The notes: generated by a model from the sequence alone, not told the origin. A DNA stretch of 64,000 bases from Gammaproteobacteria bacterium (GCA_018828125.1 JAHJWB010000003.1:463034-527033); one strand, 5' to 3'. Shown: positions 1-9,635, counted from the stretch's first letter. Program-made: numbers and translations.

Positions 1-72
1 GGGCCGGGCAGGCACGAAGTGCTGGCGTGCTGGTCCCTCGAAGCGCGGCAGCAGTCCTTTGTTGATTGGTGA
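1..72 (+). CDS. possible C-terminal tail of an upstream gene (partial)
   Basis: Frame 1 is open from the first base to a TGA at 70-72 and gives a plausible 23-residue protein end finishing in QSFVDW. It is too short to recognise a family. It runs in the same direction as the next gene, about 106 bases away, and the stretch between shows no promoter or terminator I can defend. It could equally be chance. Confidence 0.3.
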   Translation, partial: GPGRHEVLACWSLEARQQSFVDW

Positions 73-178
73 GGCTGCGAAGCTGGCGACTACCCGCGCA
101 CCCTTGCACCAGGTCATCGTTCTGCGATAGCAGCAGCGGCTACCATCCACCGCTGCCGCACGATCTCATTCTTTCTCC

Positions 179-1249
179 ATGACAACTCCTCACGATTTCT
201 GGCCCAGTTGCGGTTTCCAAACACTGGAGCGCAATGTGCGTGGTTGGCTTGTGCCCACCGATGGATATCTGCGGTGGTTACTTGCCCGGCCTGAACTGGC
301 GTTGGTGCCGGAGTCCTGCGTTGCCGAGATCGCCTTGCACGAATCTCTGGCGTTGTCGCCAGCGCGGGTGGTTTTATCGGCCGAGCTGGCTGCGGTGCAG
401 GACGATGATGCCCGCGAAAACTACACCGTGTTCCTGCGGTTTCGCGATGGCCTACTGGCTGCGGGCACGTTGGAGGCGTACTACCTGCAGCTCATGCGCA
501 GTGGTGCGGTAAATGTGCCTGCCGTGTTCATCGATGCCGTAGTGCAGGCCCTGCTGCGCAACCTGCTGGACGACTGCAACGACGCCTTCGAAGCCCGTGC
601 GGCCGAGATGCTGTTTCGCCCCCAACGCATCACCTTGCAAGACGGGCAGATGCTGGCAGGCGACCGGGCAACACTGGACATGCTCAACGAAACAGCGGGC
701 CTGGGCGAGGTGGGGCGGCTGCTGCTGCAAAGCGGCGCACTGCAGCCCACGGCGCAGGTTCAGGTGCTTTCAGCCGACAACGCAGGCCGGTATTGGCAGG
801 CGAGTGATCGCCACCATTTTCTGCTCGACCTGACCCACGAGCTCACGCAGGACCTGAGCCATGGCTTGACCTTCAAGATGACCCGAGCCCGCTCGGGCCT
901 GAAGGCACTGGCCCGCGTGCTGGAGCGCTGGGTCGCCCACTTGCTGGGTGTGCAGGTGGTGATCGAGCCCGCGCACCAGATCACTGACAGTGCGTGGCGT
1001 TGGCATGTGGGGCTGGATGTGGAGTCCACCGCCATCCTCAACGATCTGTACGAGGACCGTGCGGTGGAGGCTGACCGCATGCAGCGCCTGGTCAGCCTTT
1101 TCACGCTGACCTTTGCCAACCCCGCCGAGATGCGTGCCGACGTGGCAGGCAAGCCGGTTTACCTGGGGTTGGCCACCGACGTGGGGGGGCTGGTGCGCAT
1201 CAAGCCGCAGAACCTGCTGCTCAACTTGCCGCTGGCATCCGTTTCTTGA
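179..1249 (+). CDS. DUF6352 family protein
   Basis: A 356-residue soluble protein with no signal peptide or membrane segment. It begins MTTPHDFWPSCGF and resembles a family of uncharacterised proteins found mainly in Burkholderiales, which I recall as DUF6352. That family name is from memory and not checked. I see no catalytic motif or cofactor-binding signature. The ATG at 179 is the first start in the frame, but the preceding bases hold no clear ribosome-binding site. It stands alone, convergent with putA, and a palindromic repeat copy follows its stop directly. The function is unknown. Confidence 0.75.
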   Translation: MTTPHDFWPSCGFQTLERNVRGWLVPTDGYLRWLLARPELALVPESCVAEIALHESLALSPARVVLSAELAAVQDDDARENYTVFLRFRDGLLAAGTLEAYYLQLMRSGAVNVPAVFIDAVVQALLRNLLDDCNDAFEARAAEMLFRPQRITLQDGQMLAGDRATLDMLNETAGLGEVGRLLLQSGALQPTAQVQVLSADNAGRYWQASDRHHFLLDLTHELTQDLSHGLTFKMTRARSGLKALARVLERWVAHLLGVQVVIEPAHQITDSAWRWHVGLDVESTAILNDLYEDRAVEADRMQRLVSLFTLTFANPAEMRADVAGKPVYLGLATDVGGLVRIKPQNLLLNLPLASVS

Positions 1250-1250
1250 T

Positions 1251-1315
1251 GCTATTGATTTAATAGCTTCTAGCGCTTTACCAATAAGCGCTAGAGGCCA
1301 ATTTCATTCAAATTT
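1251..1315 (+). repeat. palindromic repeat copy 1 (reference copy)
   Basis: This copy carries the features of the family: a GCTATTGATTTAATAGC-like left half, then TAGCGCTTTA and AATAAGCGCT forming an imperfect stem, then AGAGGCCAATTTCATT. It lies directly after the stop of the DUF6352 gene. In this annotation the plus orientation means the AGAGGCCA end is on the right. There is no T-tract after the stem, so it is not a standard terminator. Confidence 0.9.
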
Positions 1316-1398
1316 CTCAGGCGAAAACAGCCTTAGAGCGTGTTGATGACATTGCAGAGGCCGCGAATTGCCCACAAGTTCTTCGGGTGGGGCGGCAT

Positions 1399-4300
1399 TC
1401 ATCCAATCGTCATCAAGCTGGCGTTGCCCCCAGCGGCCGCTGTGTTCACGCTCAATGCGCGCTCGATCAGCAGGCGTTCCAGCGGGATGTCGATGGCGCC
1501 GGGCGGCAAAGCCGTTACCCCCACGATGGGTCCGGCGCGGCGGGCGAGGGTGGTGCACACGGTCTGCAACGATGTGGCGTCGCCATGGTGCAACACCGCG
1601 TCGAGCGCTACGGACGCGCTATCCAGCACGTTGTCGTGCAGTGCGACCTGGGCCTGCACCAGCGTAGGCAGCTTTGTGCGCAGACCCGCCTGGGCACTTG
1701 GCCACAGGGCCGTGCCACCGGCGGAGAGCACGGCGGCAGTTTGCGTCAGTAGGTCGTCTGCGCTTGGGGCCAGGCACAACACGCGGGCGCGCGGGGCCAG
1801 GGTGTAAACGTTCCGCTCGCCCGTGGGGCCGGGCAGGGTGCGGGCGGTGCCGCTTTGGGTTTGCTGTGCAAATTGCTGGCAGGTGCTGGCCAGTGATGCG
1901 TTGCCTTGGTTCTGCGCCCATTGCTGCAGGGTGGCGAGCGGTGCCAGCAGGCGCTCGCGCTGTGTGTCCTCCGGGGGCGTGGCACGGTCTGCCTCGGCAA
2001 ACGTACGTGCCAGCGCGTCAGCTGGGCGCTGCGACAGCAGGCGCAGCAGGTACAGCGGCCCACCGGCCTTGGGCCCCGTGCCCGACAGGCCTTCGCCACC
2101 AAAGGGCTGCACGCCCACCACGGCGCCGACCATGTTGCGGTTCACGTACACGTTGCCCGCGTGCGCGCGGTTCACCACGCGGGCGATGGTTTCGTCGATG
2201 CGGGTGTGCACGCCCTGGGTCAGTCCGTAGCCGGTGGCGTTGATCTGGTCAAGCAACTGGTCGAGACCGTTGCGCGCATAGCGCACCAGGTGCAGCACGG
2301 GGCCGAAGACTTCGCGCTGCAGCTCGCCGATGTGGTTCAGCTCGATCAGCGTGGGCGGCACAAAGGTGCCTTCACTGGGCGCAGCAGCCTGGTTCTGAAG
2401 GTGCTGCGGGTGCTGGAACACGCGATGGCCTTTCGCCTTGAAGTTCTCGATGTGTTGGGTGATGCCCGCTTGTGCTTCGGCATCGATGACGGGGCCCACG
2501 TCCACGCGCAGCTCAGCGGGGTTACCCACGCGCAGCTCGCCCATGGCGCCTTGCAGCATCTCGACCACACGGTCGGCAGCTTCTTCCTGCACGCACAGCA
2601 CGCGCAGGGCGGAGCAGCGCTGGCCTGCGCTGTCAAAGGCTGACGACACCGCATCGCCCACCACCTGTTCCACCAGCGCGGACGAGTCCACGATCATCGC
2701 GTTCTGCCCGCCCGTTTCGGCGATCAGCGGGATGGGGCGGCCTGCAGCATCCAGCCGCCCAGCCACGGTGCGCTGCAGGATGCGGGCGACTTCGGTGGAG
2801 CCGGTGAACATCACACCCATCACGCGGGCGTCGCCAATCAGGCGCGCGCCCACGGTTTCGCCCTGGCCGGGCAACAGCTGCACAGCAGCACGCGGTACAC
2901 CGGCCTGCCACAGCAGGCGCACGGCCTCGGCAGCGATCAGCGGGGTTTGCTCGGCGGGCTTGGCCAGCACGGGATTGCCTGCGGCCAGTGCGGCGGCCAC
3001 CTGGCCCATGAAGATGGCAAGCGGGAAGTTCCAGGGGCTGATGCAGGCCACGGGGCCAAGCGGGATGTGGGTGGCGTTGTCGAAGGTGCTCTGCACTTGG
3101 GCGGCGTAGTAGCGCAAAAAGTCCACGGCCTCGCGCACCTCGGCCACGGCGTTGCTGGCGCTCTTGCCCGCTTCGCGCATCAGCAGGCCCAGCAGGGGTT
3201 GCATGCGCTCTTCCAGCAGGTCGGCGGTGCGCAGCAGGGCGGCGGCGCGCTCGGCGGGCGGCGTGGCGGCCCAGGGAGCTGCGGCGGCCTGGGCGTGGGC
3301 CAGGGCCTGGTCTACGTCGGCGGTGGTGGCTTCTTGCACCTGGCCCACCACATCGTGGTGGTCGGCGGGGTTGCGCACGGGCTGGGGGAGGCCTGCGGGC
3401 GCGTCAGTGGCCAGCAGGGGCGATGCCGTCCAGGCGTGGCTTGCCGTGGCTTGCAGCGTGGTAGCCAGCTCTGTCAGCGTGTTTTCGTTCGACAAATCCA
3501 GCCCGCGTGAATTGCTGCGGTGGGCGCCGTACAGCGCTGTTGGCAGGGGGATGCGCGGGTGGGGCAGGCCGGCAGTGCCTTCGGTGGCGGCTTGCTGGTC
3601 CACCACCTGCACGGGGCTCTTCACCAGCTCATCCAGCACAATGGTTTCGTCGGCAATGCGGTTCACAAACGAGGTGTTGGCGCCGTTCTCCAGCAGGCGG
3701 CGCACCAGGTAAGCCAGCAGCGTCTCATGCGTGCCCACCGGAGCGTAGATGCGGCAGGGGCGCCCCAATTTACCGGCGGTGATGGCGCCCACCACCTGCT
3801 CATAGAGCGGCTCGCCCATGCCGTGCAGGCACTGGAACTCGTACTGCCCCGCGTAGTAGTTGCTGCCCGCCAGTTGATAGATGGTGGCCACCGTCTCGGC
3901 GTTGTGGGTGGCGAACTGGGGGTACACGGCCTCGGGCGCGGCCAACAGTTTGCGCGCGCAGGCGATGTACGAAATATCGGTGTGCACCTTGCGTGTGTAG
4001 ACGGGGTAGTCCTTCAGACCATCGACCTGCGCGCGCTTGATTTCGCTGTCCCAGTAGGCACCCTTGACCAGGCGCACCATCAGGCGGCGCTGCGTGCGGC
4101 GGGCCAGGTCCACCACGTAGTCGATGACGAAGGGGCAGCGCTTTTGGTAGGCCTGAATGACGAAGCCAATGCCGTTCCAGCCCGCCAGCGTGGGCTCGTG
4201 GCACAGGCGCTCCAGCAGGTGCAGTGAAAGCTCCAACCGGTCGGCTTCTTCGGCGTCGATGTTCAGGCCAATGTCGTATTGCTTGGCCAGTGCGGTGAGG

Positions 4301-5166
4301 CGCAACACCAGCGGGTACAGCTCGTCCATCACCCGGCCAAACTGGGCGCGGCTGTAGCGCGGGTGCAGGGCTGAGAGCTTGATGGAGATGCCCGGGCCTT
4401 CGTAGATGCCGCGCCCGGCAGAGGCTTTGCCGATGGCGTGGATGGCTTGCTCGTAAGAGGCGTAGTAGTGCTTGGCGTCTTCGCTGGTCAGCGCGGCCTC
4501 ACCCAGCATGTCGTACGAATAGCGGAAGCCCTCGGCCTCCATCGTGCGGGCGTTGCGCAGCGCTTCGTCGATGGTTTCGCCGGTCACAAACTGCTCGCCC
4601 ATCATGCGCATCGCCATGTCCACGCCTTTGCGGATCAGTGGCTCGCCGCCCTTGCCAATAATGCGGCCCAGTGAGTTGCCCAGGCTGCCTTCGCTGTGCG
4701 TGGCTACCAGCTTGCCGGTGATGAGCAGGCCCCAGGTGGCAGCGTTGACGAAGAGGGATGGGCTCTTGCCCAGATGGGCGTCCCACTGGCCGTGGCTGAT
4801 CTTGTCGCGGATGAGTGCATCGCGCGTGGCCTTGTCGGGAATGCGCAGCAACGCCTCGGCCAGGCACATCAGCGCCACACCTTCTTGCGACGACAGCGAG
4901 AACTCTTGCAGCAGGCCCTGCACGATACCCGCGCGCCCAGCACTGGCCTTGCGCTCGCGCAGCGCCTTGGCAACGCGCAGGGCCAGTTGTTCGGCCAAGG
5001 TGGCCTGGTCTGCAGGCAGGCGGGCCTGGGCCAGCAGCGGGGCCAGTGCCTCGGGCTCGGGGCGGCGGTAGGCGGCGGTGATGGCGGCGCGCAGCGGGTT
5101 GGAGAGCGGCGTACGGGGGGCAAAGTCAGCGAACGGAGCAGGGGGCAGGGCTAGTGGCTGCGTCAT
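1399..5166 (-). CDS. putA: bifunctional proline dehydrogenase / L-glutamate-gamma-semialdehyde dehydrogenase
   Basis: It oxidises proline to glutamate in two steps, with FAD in the PRODH domain and NAD in the aldehyde dehydrogenase domain. The 1255-residue product shows the PRODH barrel (RRLMVRLVKGAYWD and FATHNAET) in the first half. The ALDH domain follows, with the glutamate in AETGGQNAM and the catalytic cysteine in GQRCSALR. A C-terminal tail of about 200 residues then matches the extended PutA types. Unlike E. coli PutA there is no N-terminal ribbon-helix-helix domain, so it should not repress itself. The ATG at 5166 (MTQPLALPP) was chosen because the upstream extension to 5265 runs into the intergenic promoter region. 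The neighbouring divergent Lrp-type gene is the likely regulator. Confidence 0.96.
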   Translation of the reverse strand: MTQPLALPPAPFADFAPRTPLSNPLRAAITAAYRRPEPEALAPLLAQARLPADQATLAEQLALRVAKALRERKASAGRAGIVQGLLQEFSLSSQEGVALMCLAEALLRIPDKATRDALIRDKISHGQWDAHLGKSPSLFVNAATWGLLITGKLVATHSEGSLGNSLGRIIGKGGEPLIRKGVDMAMRMMGEQFVTGETIDEALRNARTMEAEGFRYSYDMLGEAALTSEDAKHYYASYEQAIHAIGKASAGRGIYEGPGISIKLSALHPRYSRAQFGRVMDELYPLVLRLTALAKQYDIGLNIDAEEADRLELSLHLLERLCHEPTLAGWNGIGFVIQAYQKRCPFVIDYVVDLARRTQRRLMVRLVKGAYWDSEIKRAQVDGLKDYPVYTRKVHTDISYIACARKLLAAPEAVYPQFATHNAETVATIYQLAGSNYYAGQYEFQCLHGMGEPLYEQVVGAITAGKLGRPCRIYAPVGTHETLLAYLVRRLLENGANTSFVNRIADETIVLDELVKSPVQVVDQQAATEGTAGLPHPRIPLPTALYGAHRSNSRGLDLSNENTLTELATTLQATASHAWTASPLLATDAPAGLPQPVRNPADHHDVVGQVQEATTADVDQALAHAQAAAAPWAATPPAERAAALLRTADLLEERMQPLLGLLMREAGKSASNAVAEVREAVDFLRYYAAQVQSTFDNATHIPLGPVACISPWNFPLAIFMGQVAAALAAGNPVLAKPAEQTPLIAAEAVRLLWQAGVPRAAVQLLPGQGETVGARLIGDARVMGVMFTGSTEVARILQRTVAGRLDAAGRPIPLIAETGGQNAMIVDSSALVEQVVGDAVSSAFDSAGQRCSALRVLCVQEEAADRVVEMLQGAMGELRVGNPAELRVDVGPVIDAEAQAGITQHIENFKAKGHRVFQHPQHLQNQAAAPSEGTFVPPTLIELNHIGELQREVFGPVLHLVRYARNGLDQLLDQINATGYGLTQGVHTRIDETIARVVNRAHAGNVYVNRNMVGAVVGVQPFGGEGLSGTGPKAGGPLYLLRLLSQRPADALARTFAEADRATPPEDTQRERLLAPLATLQQWAQNQGNASLASTCQQFAQQTQSGTARTLPGPTGERNVYTLAPRARVLCLAPSADDLLTQTAAVLSAGGTALWPSAQAGLRTKLPTLVQAQVALHDNVLDSASVALDAVLHHGDATSLQTVCTTLARRAGPIVGVTALPPGAIDIPLERLLIERALSVNTAAAGGNASLMTIG

Positions 5167-5292
5167 GGCGATGTCTTTCGGTGGATTTGTGGGCCAAGAA
5201 GGTGTTTGGCGTATTGATGGCAATGATCCGTGGACTGACGCTGAATAAATGTTCGAAAATTGCACGTCATGCCGAACTAATGACTATCTTGA
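5167..5292. promoter_or_regulatory. divergent putA / Lrp-type regulator control region
   Basis: These 126 bases separate the two divergent starts. They contain an inverted repeat, GTTCG at 5251-5255 and CGAAC at 5273-5277, with an AT-rich centre. That is a reasonable operator for an Lrp/AsnC dimer, which typically binds imperfect AT-rich palindromes. The assignment is inferred from position and symmetry only. Confidence 0.4.
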
Positions 5293-5766
5293 ATGCAAGC
5301 AGATCCAGATATCGACCGAATCGACCGCAAAATCCTGTCAATCCTGCAGGAAGACGGCCGCATTGCCAACCTCAAGCTGGCCGAGGCGGTGGCCCTGTCG
5401 CCCACGGCGGTCCTGGCACGGGTGCAGCGCCTTACCCGCGATGGCTTCATCCTGGGCTACGAGGCGCGGCTCAACCCCCTGAAGCTGGGCGCGGGCATGC
5501 TGGTGTTTGTAGAGGTGCTGCTCGACCGCACCACGCCCAATGTTTTTGACCAGTTCAAGGCTGCCGTGCAGGTGCACCCCGAGATCATGGAATGCCACAT
5601 GGTGGCGGGCGGTTTCGACTATCTGCTCAAGACGCGCTCTGCCGACATGAACGCCTACCGCCTGTTTGCGGGCAACGTACTGTGGCAACTGCCGGGCGTG
5701 CGGGAGACGCGAACCTATGCGGTGATGGAAGAGGTCAAGCACACCAACCACCTGCATCTGCGCTGA
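5293..5766 (+). CDS. Lrp/AsnC family regulator, probably of proline catabolism (PutR-like)
   Basis: A 157-residue protein with the typical layout of feast/famine regulators. The N-terminal helix-turn-helix (about residues 8-55, with DRIDRKILSILQEDGRI and AVLARVQRL) is followed by a ligand-binding RAM domain (about 70-150). It is divergent from putA, and that PutA has no DNA-binding domain. Lrp-type PutR proteins activate putA in alphaproteobacteria such as Agrobacterium, so regulation of putA in response to proline is the natural inference. The ATG at 5293 fits the family length, though the ribosome-binding site is weak. Confidence 0.88.
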   Translation: MQADPDIDRIDRKILSILQEDGRIANLKLAEAVALSPTAVLARVQRLTRDGFILGYEARLNPLKLGAGMLVFVEVLLDRTTPNVFDQFKAAVQVHPEIMECHMVAGGFDYLLKTRSADMNAYRLFAGNVLWQLPGVRETRTYAVMEEVKHTNHLHLR

Positions 5767-5879
5767 GCGCGGCGGCCGTGTGGACGCCACAAGTCGGCCT
5801 GAAAGCCACAGCCGCATTGGCTCGCGTGGCATAAGCCCGCATAATCGCCTGCAGATTCGTCAGATTGAGGAGAAGAACC

Positions 5880-6173
5880 ATGACCGCCTTCCCATACGCT
5901 GCTGCTGCCCTGGTGGCTGCCCTTTTCAGCCAGTCGGCTGCCGCCTCGTGCTACGTGGTGTACGGCCCCGACAAGGACATCATCTACCGCGCGCCCGAAC
6001 CTCCAGTGGACATGTCCCGCCAAATCCATGAGACCCTGCCCCTGGTGGCGCCGGGCTCCACGCTGGTGTTCTCACCTGACAACCATGGCTGCGATGTTGC
6101 CATCAACAGGCTACCACTCGCATCTGCGCAACGTGGCATGGTCGGACGCCCCGCCCGCGCGGACCGGGGCTGA
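5880..6173 (+). CDS. small exported protein of unknown function
   Basis: This 97-residue protein has a clear Sec signal peptide (hydrophobic stretch AAAALVAALF, likely cut after SAAA-S near residue 22). A short mature domain contains YVVYGPDKDIIYRAPEPPVD and at least two cysteines. The ATG at 5880 is preceded by GAGGAG at a good distance. Similar small periplasmic proteins are common in Comamonadaceae, but I know no function. It is followed closely by rlmD on the same strand. Confidence 0.65.
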   Translation: MTAFPYAAAALVAALFSQSAAASCYVVYGPDKDIIYRAPEPPVDMSRQIHETLPLVAPGSTLVFSPDNHGCDVAINRLPLASAQRGMVGRPARADRG

Positions 6174-6232
6174 TCCTTCGGATGCCGTCCAGCCCCGGGT
6201 CAATGCGGCCCCGGGCCTGAGACAATCGGGGG

Positions 6233-7702
6233 ATGAGCGAACCAAAAGAACTATCCCCCTCGTTTGAACCCTCCGCCCAGGACGCTTCCGATTTCCCCGA
6301 AGGCTGGCTGCAAGTCCAGTCGATGAACTTGGATGCCCAGGGCGTTGCCCGCAAGCCCGACGGCAAGGTCATCTTCATTGAAGGCGCGCTGCCGTTCGAA
6401 CTGGTCACCGCCAACACCCACCGCAAGAAGAACAACTGGGAACAGGCCAGCCTGACCGCCCTTCACCGCGAGTCGTCGCAACGCGTGCGCCCCGGCTGCC
6501 CGCACTTTGGCTTGCACGCCGGCGCGTGCGGGGGCTGCAAGATGCAGCACCTGCATGTCGGCGCCCAGGTAGCCGTCAAGCAGCGGGTGCTGGAAGACAA
6601 CCTCTGGCACCTCGGCAAGGTCAAGGCCCAGACCATGCTGCGCCCCATTGAAGGGCCCTCCTGGGGCTACCGCTATCGCGCACGGCTGTCGGTGCGCCAT
6701 GTGATCAAGAAGGGCCAGGTGCTGATCGGCTTTCATGAGCGCAAGAGCCGCTATGTGGCCGACATGCAGCAGTGCCCCGTGCTGCCCCCCCATGTAGACG
6801 CCATGCTGATGCCCCTGCGCGCGCTGATTGCCGGCATGGATGCGCGCGACACCTGCCCCCAGATCGAGCTGGCCTGCGGCGACAACGTGACTGCGCTCGT
6901 CCTGCGCCACCTGGAGCCGTTGAGCGCGGACGACATTGACCGGCTGCGCGCTTTTGCAGCCGAGCACCACGTGCAATGGTGGCTGCAGCCCAAGGGCCCT
7001 GACACCGTGAAGCTGCTGGACGAAGGTGGCGAGTTGTTGTCGTACGCGCTGCCGGACTTTGGCATCACCATGCCTTTCAAACCGACCGACTTCACCCAGG
7101 TGAACCCGCACATCAACCGCGTGCTGGTGTCCCGTGCGCTGCGCCTGCTGGATGTGCAGCCCAACGAACGCGTGATCGACTGGTTTTGTGGCCTGGGCAA
7201 TTTCACCTTGCCACTGGCCACCCAGGCGCGCGAGGTGCTCGGCATCGAGGGTAGTGAGGCCCTGGTGGCACGTTCACGCGAAAACTATGCATTGAATCAG
7301 GCCGTGGCGCCCGACCATAAAGCGCTGGCAGCTACTGATTTTGTAGCGAGAAACCTGTTTGAGATGACACCTGAAATGCTGGTGGCCGACGGATCTGCCG
7401 ACAAGTGGCTGGTCGACCCACCGCGTGAAGGTGCGTTTGCGCTGGCCAAGGCGCTGGCTGACATCGAACAGGCCCGCATCGGTGCCGAGGGGGCTGGGCC
7501 GTTGCCAGCTGGGGCCGAGGGGTGGACCCCGCCCAAGCGCATCGTTTATGTCAGCTGCAACCCCGCCACCCTGGCGCGTGACGCGGGGTTGCTGGTGCAC
7601 CTGGGGGGCTATCAGTGCACGGCGGCGGGCATGGTGAACATGTTCCCGCACACCGCCCATGTGGAGAGCATGGCGGTATTTGATCGGGTTTCATCGGGGT
7701 AA
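6233..7702 (+). CDS. rlmD: 23S rRNA (uracil-1939-C5)-methyltransferase
   Basis: This enzyme methylates U1939 of 23S rRNA using S-adenosylmethionine. The 489-residue product has a TRAM-like N-terminus, then the iron-sulfur cluster cysteines in the [15 protein letters not shown] region with a further Cys in QQCPVL. The SAM-binding motif is [14 protein letters not shown], the DPPREGA loop follows, and the catalytic cysteine is in [13 protein letters not shown]. An internal stretch at 7316-7350 is derived from the palindromic repeat and encodes residues around [13 protein letters not shown], between the SAM site and the DPPR loop. The frame is intact, so the enzyme is probably functional. Confidence 0.95.
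   Translation: MSEPKELSPSFEPSAQDASDFPEGWLQVQSMNLDAQGVARKPDGKVIFIEGALPFELVTANTHRKKNNWEQASLTALHRESSQRVRPGCPHFGLHAGACGGCKMQHLHVGAQVAVKQRVLEDNLWHLGKVKAQTMLRPIEGPSWGYRYRARLSVRHVIKKGQVLIGFHERKSRYVADMQQCPVLPPHVDAMLMPLRALIAGMDARDTCPQIELACGDNVTALVLRHLEPLSADDIDRLRAFAAEHHVQWWLQPKGPDTVKLLDEGGELLSYALPDFGITMPFKPTDFTQVNPHINRVLVSRALRLLDVQPNERVIDWFCGLGNFTLPLATQAREVLGIEGSEALVARSRENYALNQAVAPDHKALAATDFVARNLFEMTPEMLVADGSADKWLVDPPREGAFALAKALADIEQARIGAEGAGPLPAGAEGWTPPKRIVYVSCNPATLARDAGLLVHLGGYQCTAAGMVNMFPHTAHVESMAVFDRVSSG
7316..7350 (-). repeat. palindromic repeat copy inside rlmD (truncated)
   Basis: CATAAAGCGCTGGCAGCTAC followed by TGATTTTGTAGCGA matches the reverse orientation of the repeat (ATAAGCGCTAGCAGCTATCA plus a trailing TGTAGCGA-type end). 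It lies in frame inside rlmD and encodes a small insertion after NYALNQ. The copy has lost its left arm. Confidence 0.7.
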
Positions 7703-7782
7703 AAAAGCGTGGAAGGGAAGGGCACCGGCGTGACGCTTAGCGGCCCTTCAGGGAGCTGGCCTCGGGAGCGGGCGATGCGACG

Positions 7783-8157
7783 CTAGCTGCGGTTGCGGCC
7801 CGACGCTGGCTCGCGCGTTTCGGTCTCAATTTCGGTGGACTTTTCAGCACGCTCGGGCTTCTCGGCTTTGCCCAGCACTGAGGGCGTGCCTTCGAGCTTG
7901 TTTTCGCGCATGTAGGCGTCCATGTCTTTCCAGCCTGCATACACGGAGGCCTTGGCGGCCTTGGGATTCAAGGTGTAGCAGTCTTCCAGCCCCCGCAGCG
8001 CATAGCGGCAGGCACCGCCGATGGCCTTGGCCTCTTCTTCACGCTGCGCCACGCGCGGGTCCGGGCCCATGCCCGGAATCTTGTCGCAAGCGGCCAGTAG
8101 CAGCACGCCCGAGACGGCCAAAATACGCAGCAAGGTGGATGGAGTTTTGCGAGACAT
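7783..8157 (-). CDS. small lipoprotein of unknown function
   Basis: A 124-residue protein with an N-terminal signal and a lipobox (LLLAAC, lipidated Cys near residue 24), so it is probably anchored in a membrane on the periplasmic side. The mature part has a short central domain (RYALRGLEDCYTLNPKA and YAGWKDMDAYMRENKL) and a charged, low-complexity tail rich in Glu and Lys. No family is recognised. It is convergent with rlmD and co-directional with the Bax-inhibitor gene upstream, but a terminator separates the two. Confidence 0.75.
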   Translation of the reverse strand: MSRKTPSTLLRILAVSGVLLLAACDKIPGMGPDPRVAQREEEAKAIGGACRYALRGLEDCYTLNPKAAKASVYAGWKDMDAYMRENKLEGTPSVLGKAEKPERAEKSTEIETETREPASGRNRS

Positions 8158-8217
8158 GTCCTTGCATTATCGGCACGCGGATCGTTCTATTGAGGCTTGA
8201 CCCTCTGGCGTGCCCAA

Positions 8218-8243
8218 GAAAAAGGCTCCCGAAGGAGCCTTTT
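8218..8243 (-). terminator. intrinsic terminator of the Bax-inhibitor-1 gene
   Basis: The stem AAAGGCTCC / GGAGCCTTT with a CGAA loop is followed, reading the minus strand, by CCTTTTTCTT. It lies about 30 bases after the stop of the 8272-8967 gene. Confidence 0.85.
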
Positions 8244-8271
8244 GACGGAGAACGGGGTGTTGTCGCTACGG

Positions 8272-8967
8272 TCAGTCGCGCTCACCCCCCATGATGCCCA
8301 GCAGGGCCAGCAGGCTCTGGAACACGTTGAAAATGTCCAGATACAGGGCCAGCGTGGCGCTGATGTAGTTGGTTTCGCCGCCGTCCAGAATCTGCTTCAG
8401 GTCGTACAGCATGTAGGCGCTGAAGATACCGATGGCAGCCACCGAGATCGCCATCATGCCGACCGAGGAGCCCACAAAAATGTTGATCACCGCGCCGACC
8501 ATGAGCACCATGGCGCCCACGAACAGCCACTTGCCCATGCCCGAGAGGTCACGCTTGATCACGCTGGCCAGGCTGGCCATCACGAAGAACACGCCGGCCG
8601 TGCCCGCAAAAGCCGTCATGATGAGGTCGGTGCCGTTCTTGAAGCCCAGCACCATGCCAATCATGCGCGACAGCATCAGGCCCATGAAGAACGTGAACGC
8701 CAGCAGCACCGGCACACCAGCGGCCGAGCGCTTGGTCTTTTCGATGGCATACATGAAGCCAAACGCGCCGCCGAGGAACACGATCAGGCCGATGCCGCCG
8801 GTCAGCGAGCGGGTGATGCCGGTGGCCACGCCGACCCAAGCGCCCAGAACGGTGGGAAGCATGCTCAGTGCGAGCAGCCAGTATGTATTGCGAAGCACCT
8901 TGTGGCGATCTTCCTGCGAGATGCCATAGCCCGCAGAGTGGCCCAGGGTGGTGACGTTGTCATTCAT
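8272..8967 (-). CDS. Bax inhibitor-1 / YccA family inner-membrane protein
   Basis: A 231-residue protein with seven hydrophobic segments typical of the BI-1/YccA/YbhL family (UPF0005), including ILYDLKQ-like YMLYDLKQILDGGETNYI near the C-terminus. Relatives in E. coli interact with the FtsH protease (YccA) or act as pH-sensitive cation leak channels in other bacteria. The role here is inferred only from the family. The ATG at 8967 (MNDNVTTLG) was chosen because GGAGAG lies just upstream. The longer frame to 9042 has no such site. Confidence 0.92.
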   Translation of the reverse strand: MNDNVTTLGHSAGYGISQEDRHKVLRNTYWLLALSMLPTVLGAWVGVATGITRSLTGGIGLIVFLGGAFGFMYAIEKTKRSAAGVPVLLAFTFFMGLMLSRMIGMVLGFKNGTDLIMTAFAGTAGVFFVMASLASVIKRDLSGMGKWLFVGAMVLMVGAVINIFVGSSVGMMAISVAAIGIFSAYMLYDLKQILDGGETNYISATLALYLDIFNVFQSLLALLGIMGGERD

Positions 8968-9207
8968 CTTGTGTCTCTCCTTGTTGGCCTGCACAGCGCA
9001 GACAGGACAAATTCTAGGTGGTGACGCTTTTGGGCTTTGCAATAACCGCGTGCGGTCACCTACTTTTGGTAAGGGTTCTTTCGCCCTGGGTGGGGGTGAA
9101 TGGCGGGTGAGATGTCGCTATGCTTGCCGACTGTCGTTTGGGGTGGCCTGTCGCCAACCCGGCACTTCTTCTTTCTACGTCTTCTCTCCCATCCTCTGGA
9201 TCGATCC

Positions 9208-9615
9208 ATGAAAACCAAACCCGAACTTGAATTGGCCGACGTCAAGGCAGTGGCCGCCGCAGCCGAAGCCGAGGCCCTGAAGAACAACTGGGCCGTGACC
9301 ATCGCCATCGTGGACGATGGCGGCCACTTGCTGTGGCTGCAGCGCCTGGATGGCGCGGCGGCGGTGTCGTCCCACATTGCCCCCTCCAAGGCCCGCACTG
9401 CCGCCATGGGGCGCCGTGAGAGCAAGGTGTATGAAGACGTTGTCAACGGCGGGCGCATGTCTTTCCTCAGCGCTCCAGGCATCGACGGCTTGCTCGAAGG
9501 CGGAGTGCCGATCATGAAAGACGGCCAGTGCCTGGGCGCCGTGGGCGTGAGCGGCGTCAAATCCACCGAAGACGCGCAAATTGCACGCGCCGGGATCGCC
9601 GCTCTGGGGCTGTGA
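9208..9615 (+). CDS. GlcG/HbpS-like heme- or cofactor-binding protein
   Basis: A 135-residue protein of the GlcG/HbpS (DUF336) family, recognised by AIVDDGGHLLWLQRLDGA, the PSKARTAA motif and GGVPIMKDGQCLGAVGVSG. Members bind heme (HbpS) or occur in glycolate and diol operons (GlcG, PduO C-terminal domain), and most are uncharacterised. The ATG at 9208 (MKTKPELELADV) gives the family length, while the extension to 9100 is non-homologous. It is monocistronic and followed by a repeat copy and a strong terminator. The specific ligand is unknown. Confidence 0.88.
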   Translation: MKTKPELELADVKAVAAAAEAEALKNNWAVTIAIVDDGGHLLWLQRLDGAAAVSSHIAPSKARTAAMGRRESKVYEDVVNGGRMSFLSAPGIDGLLEGGVPIMKDGQCLGAVGVSGVKSTEDAQIARAGIAALGL

Positions 9616-9635
9616 ACGAAGTGATATGGACAGAT

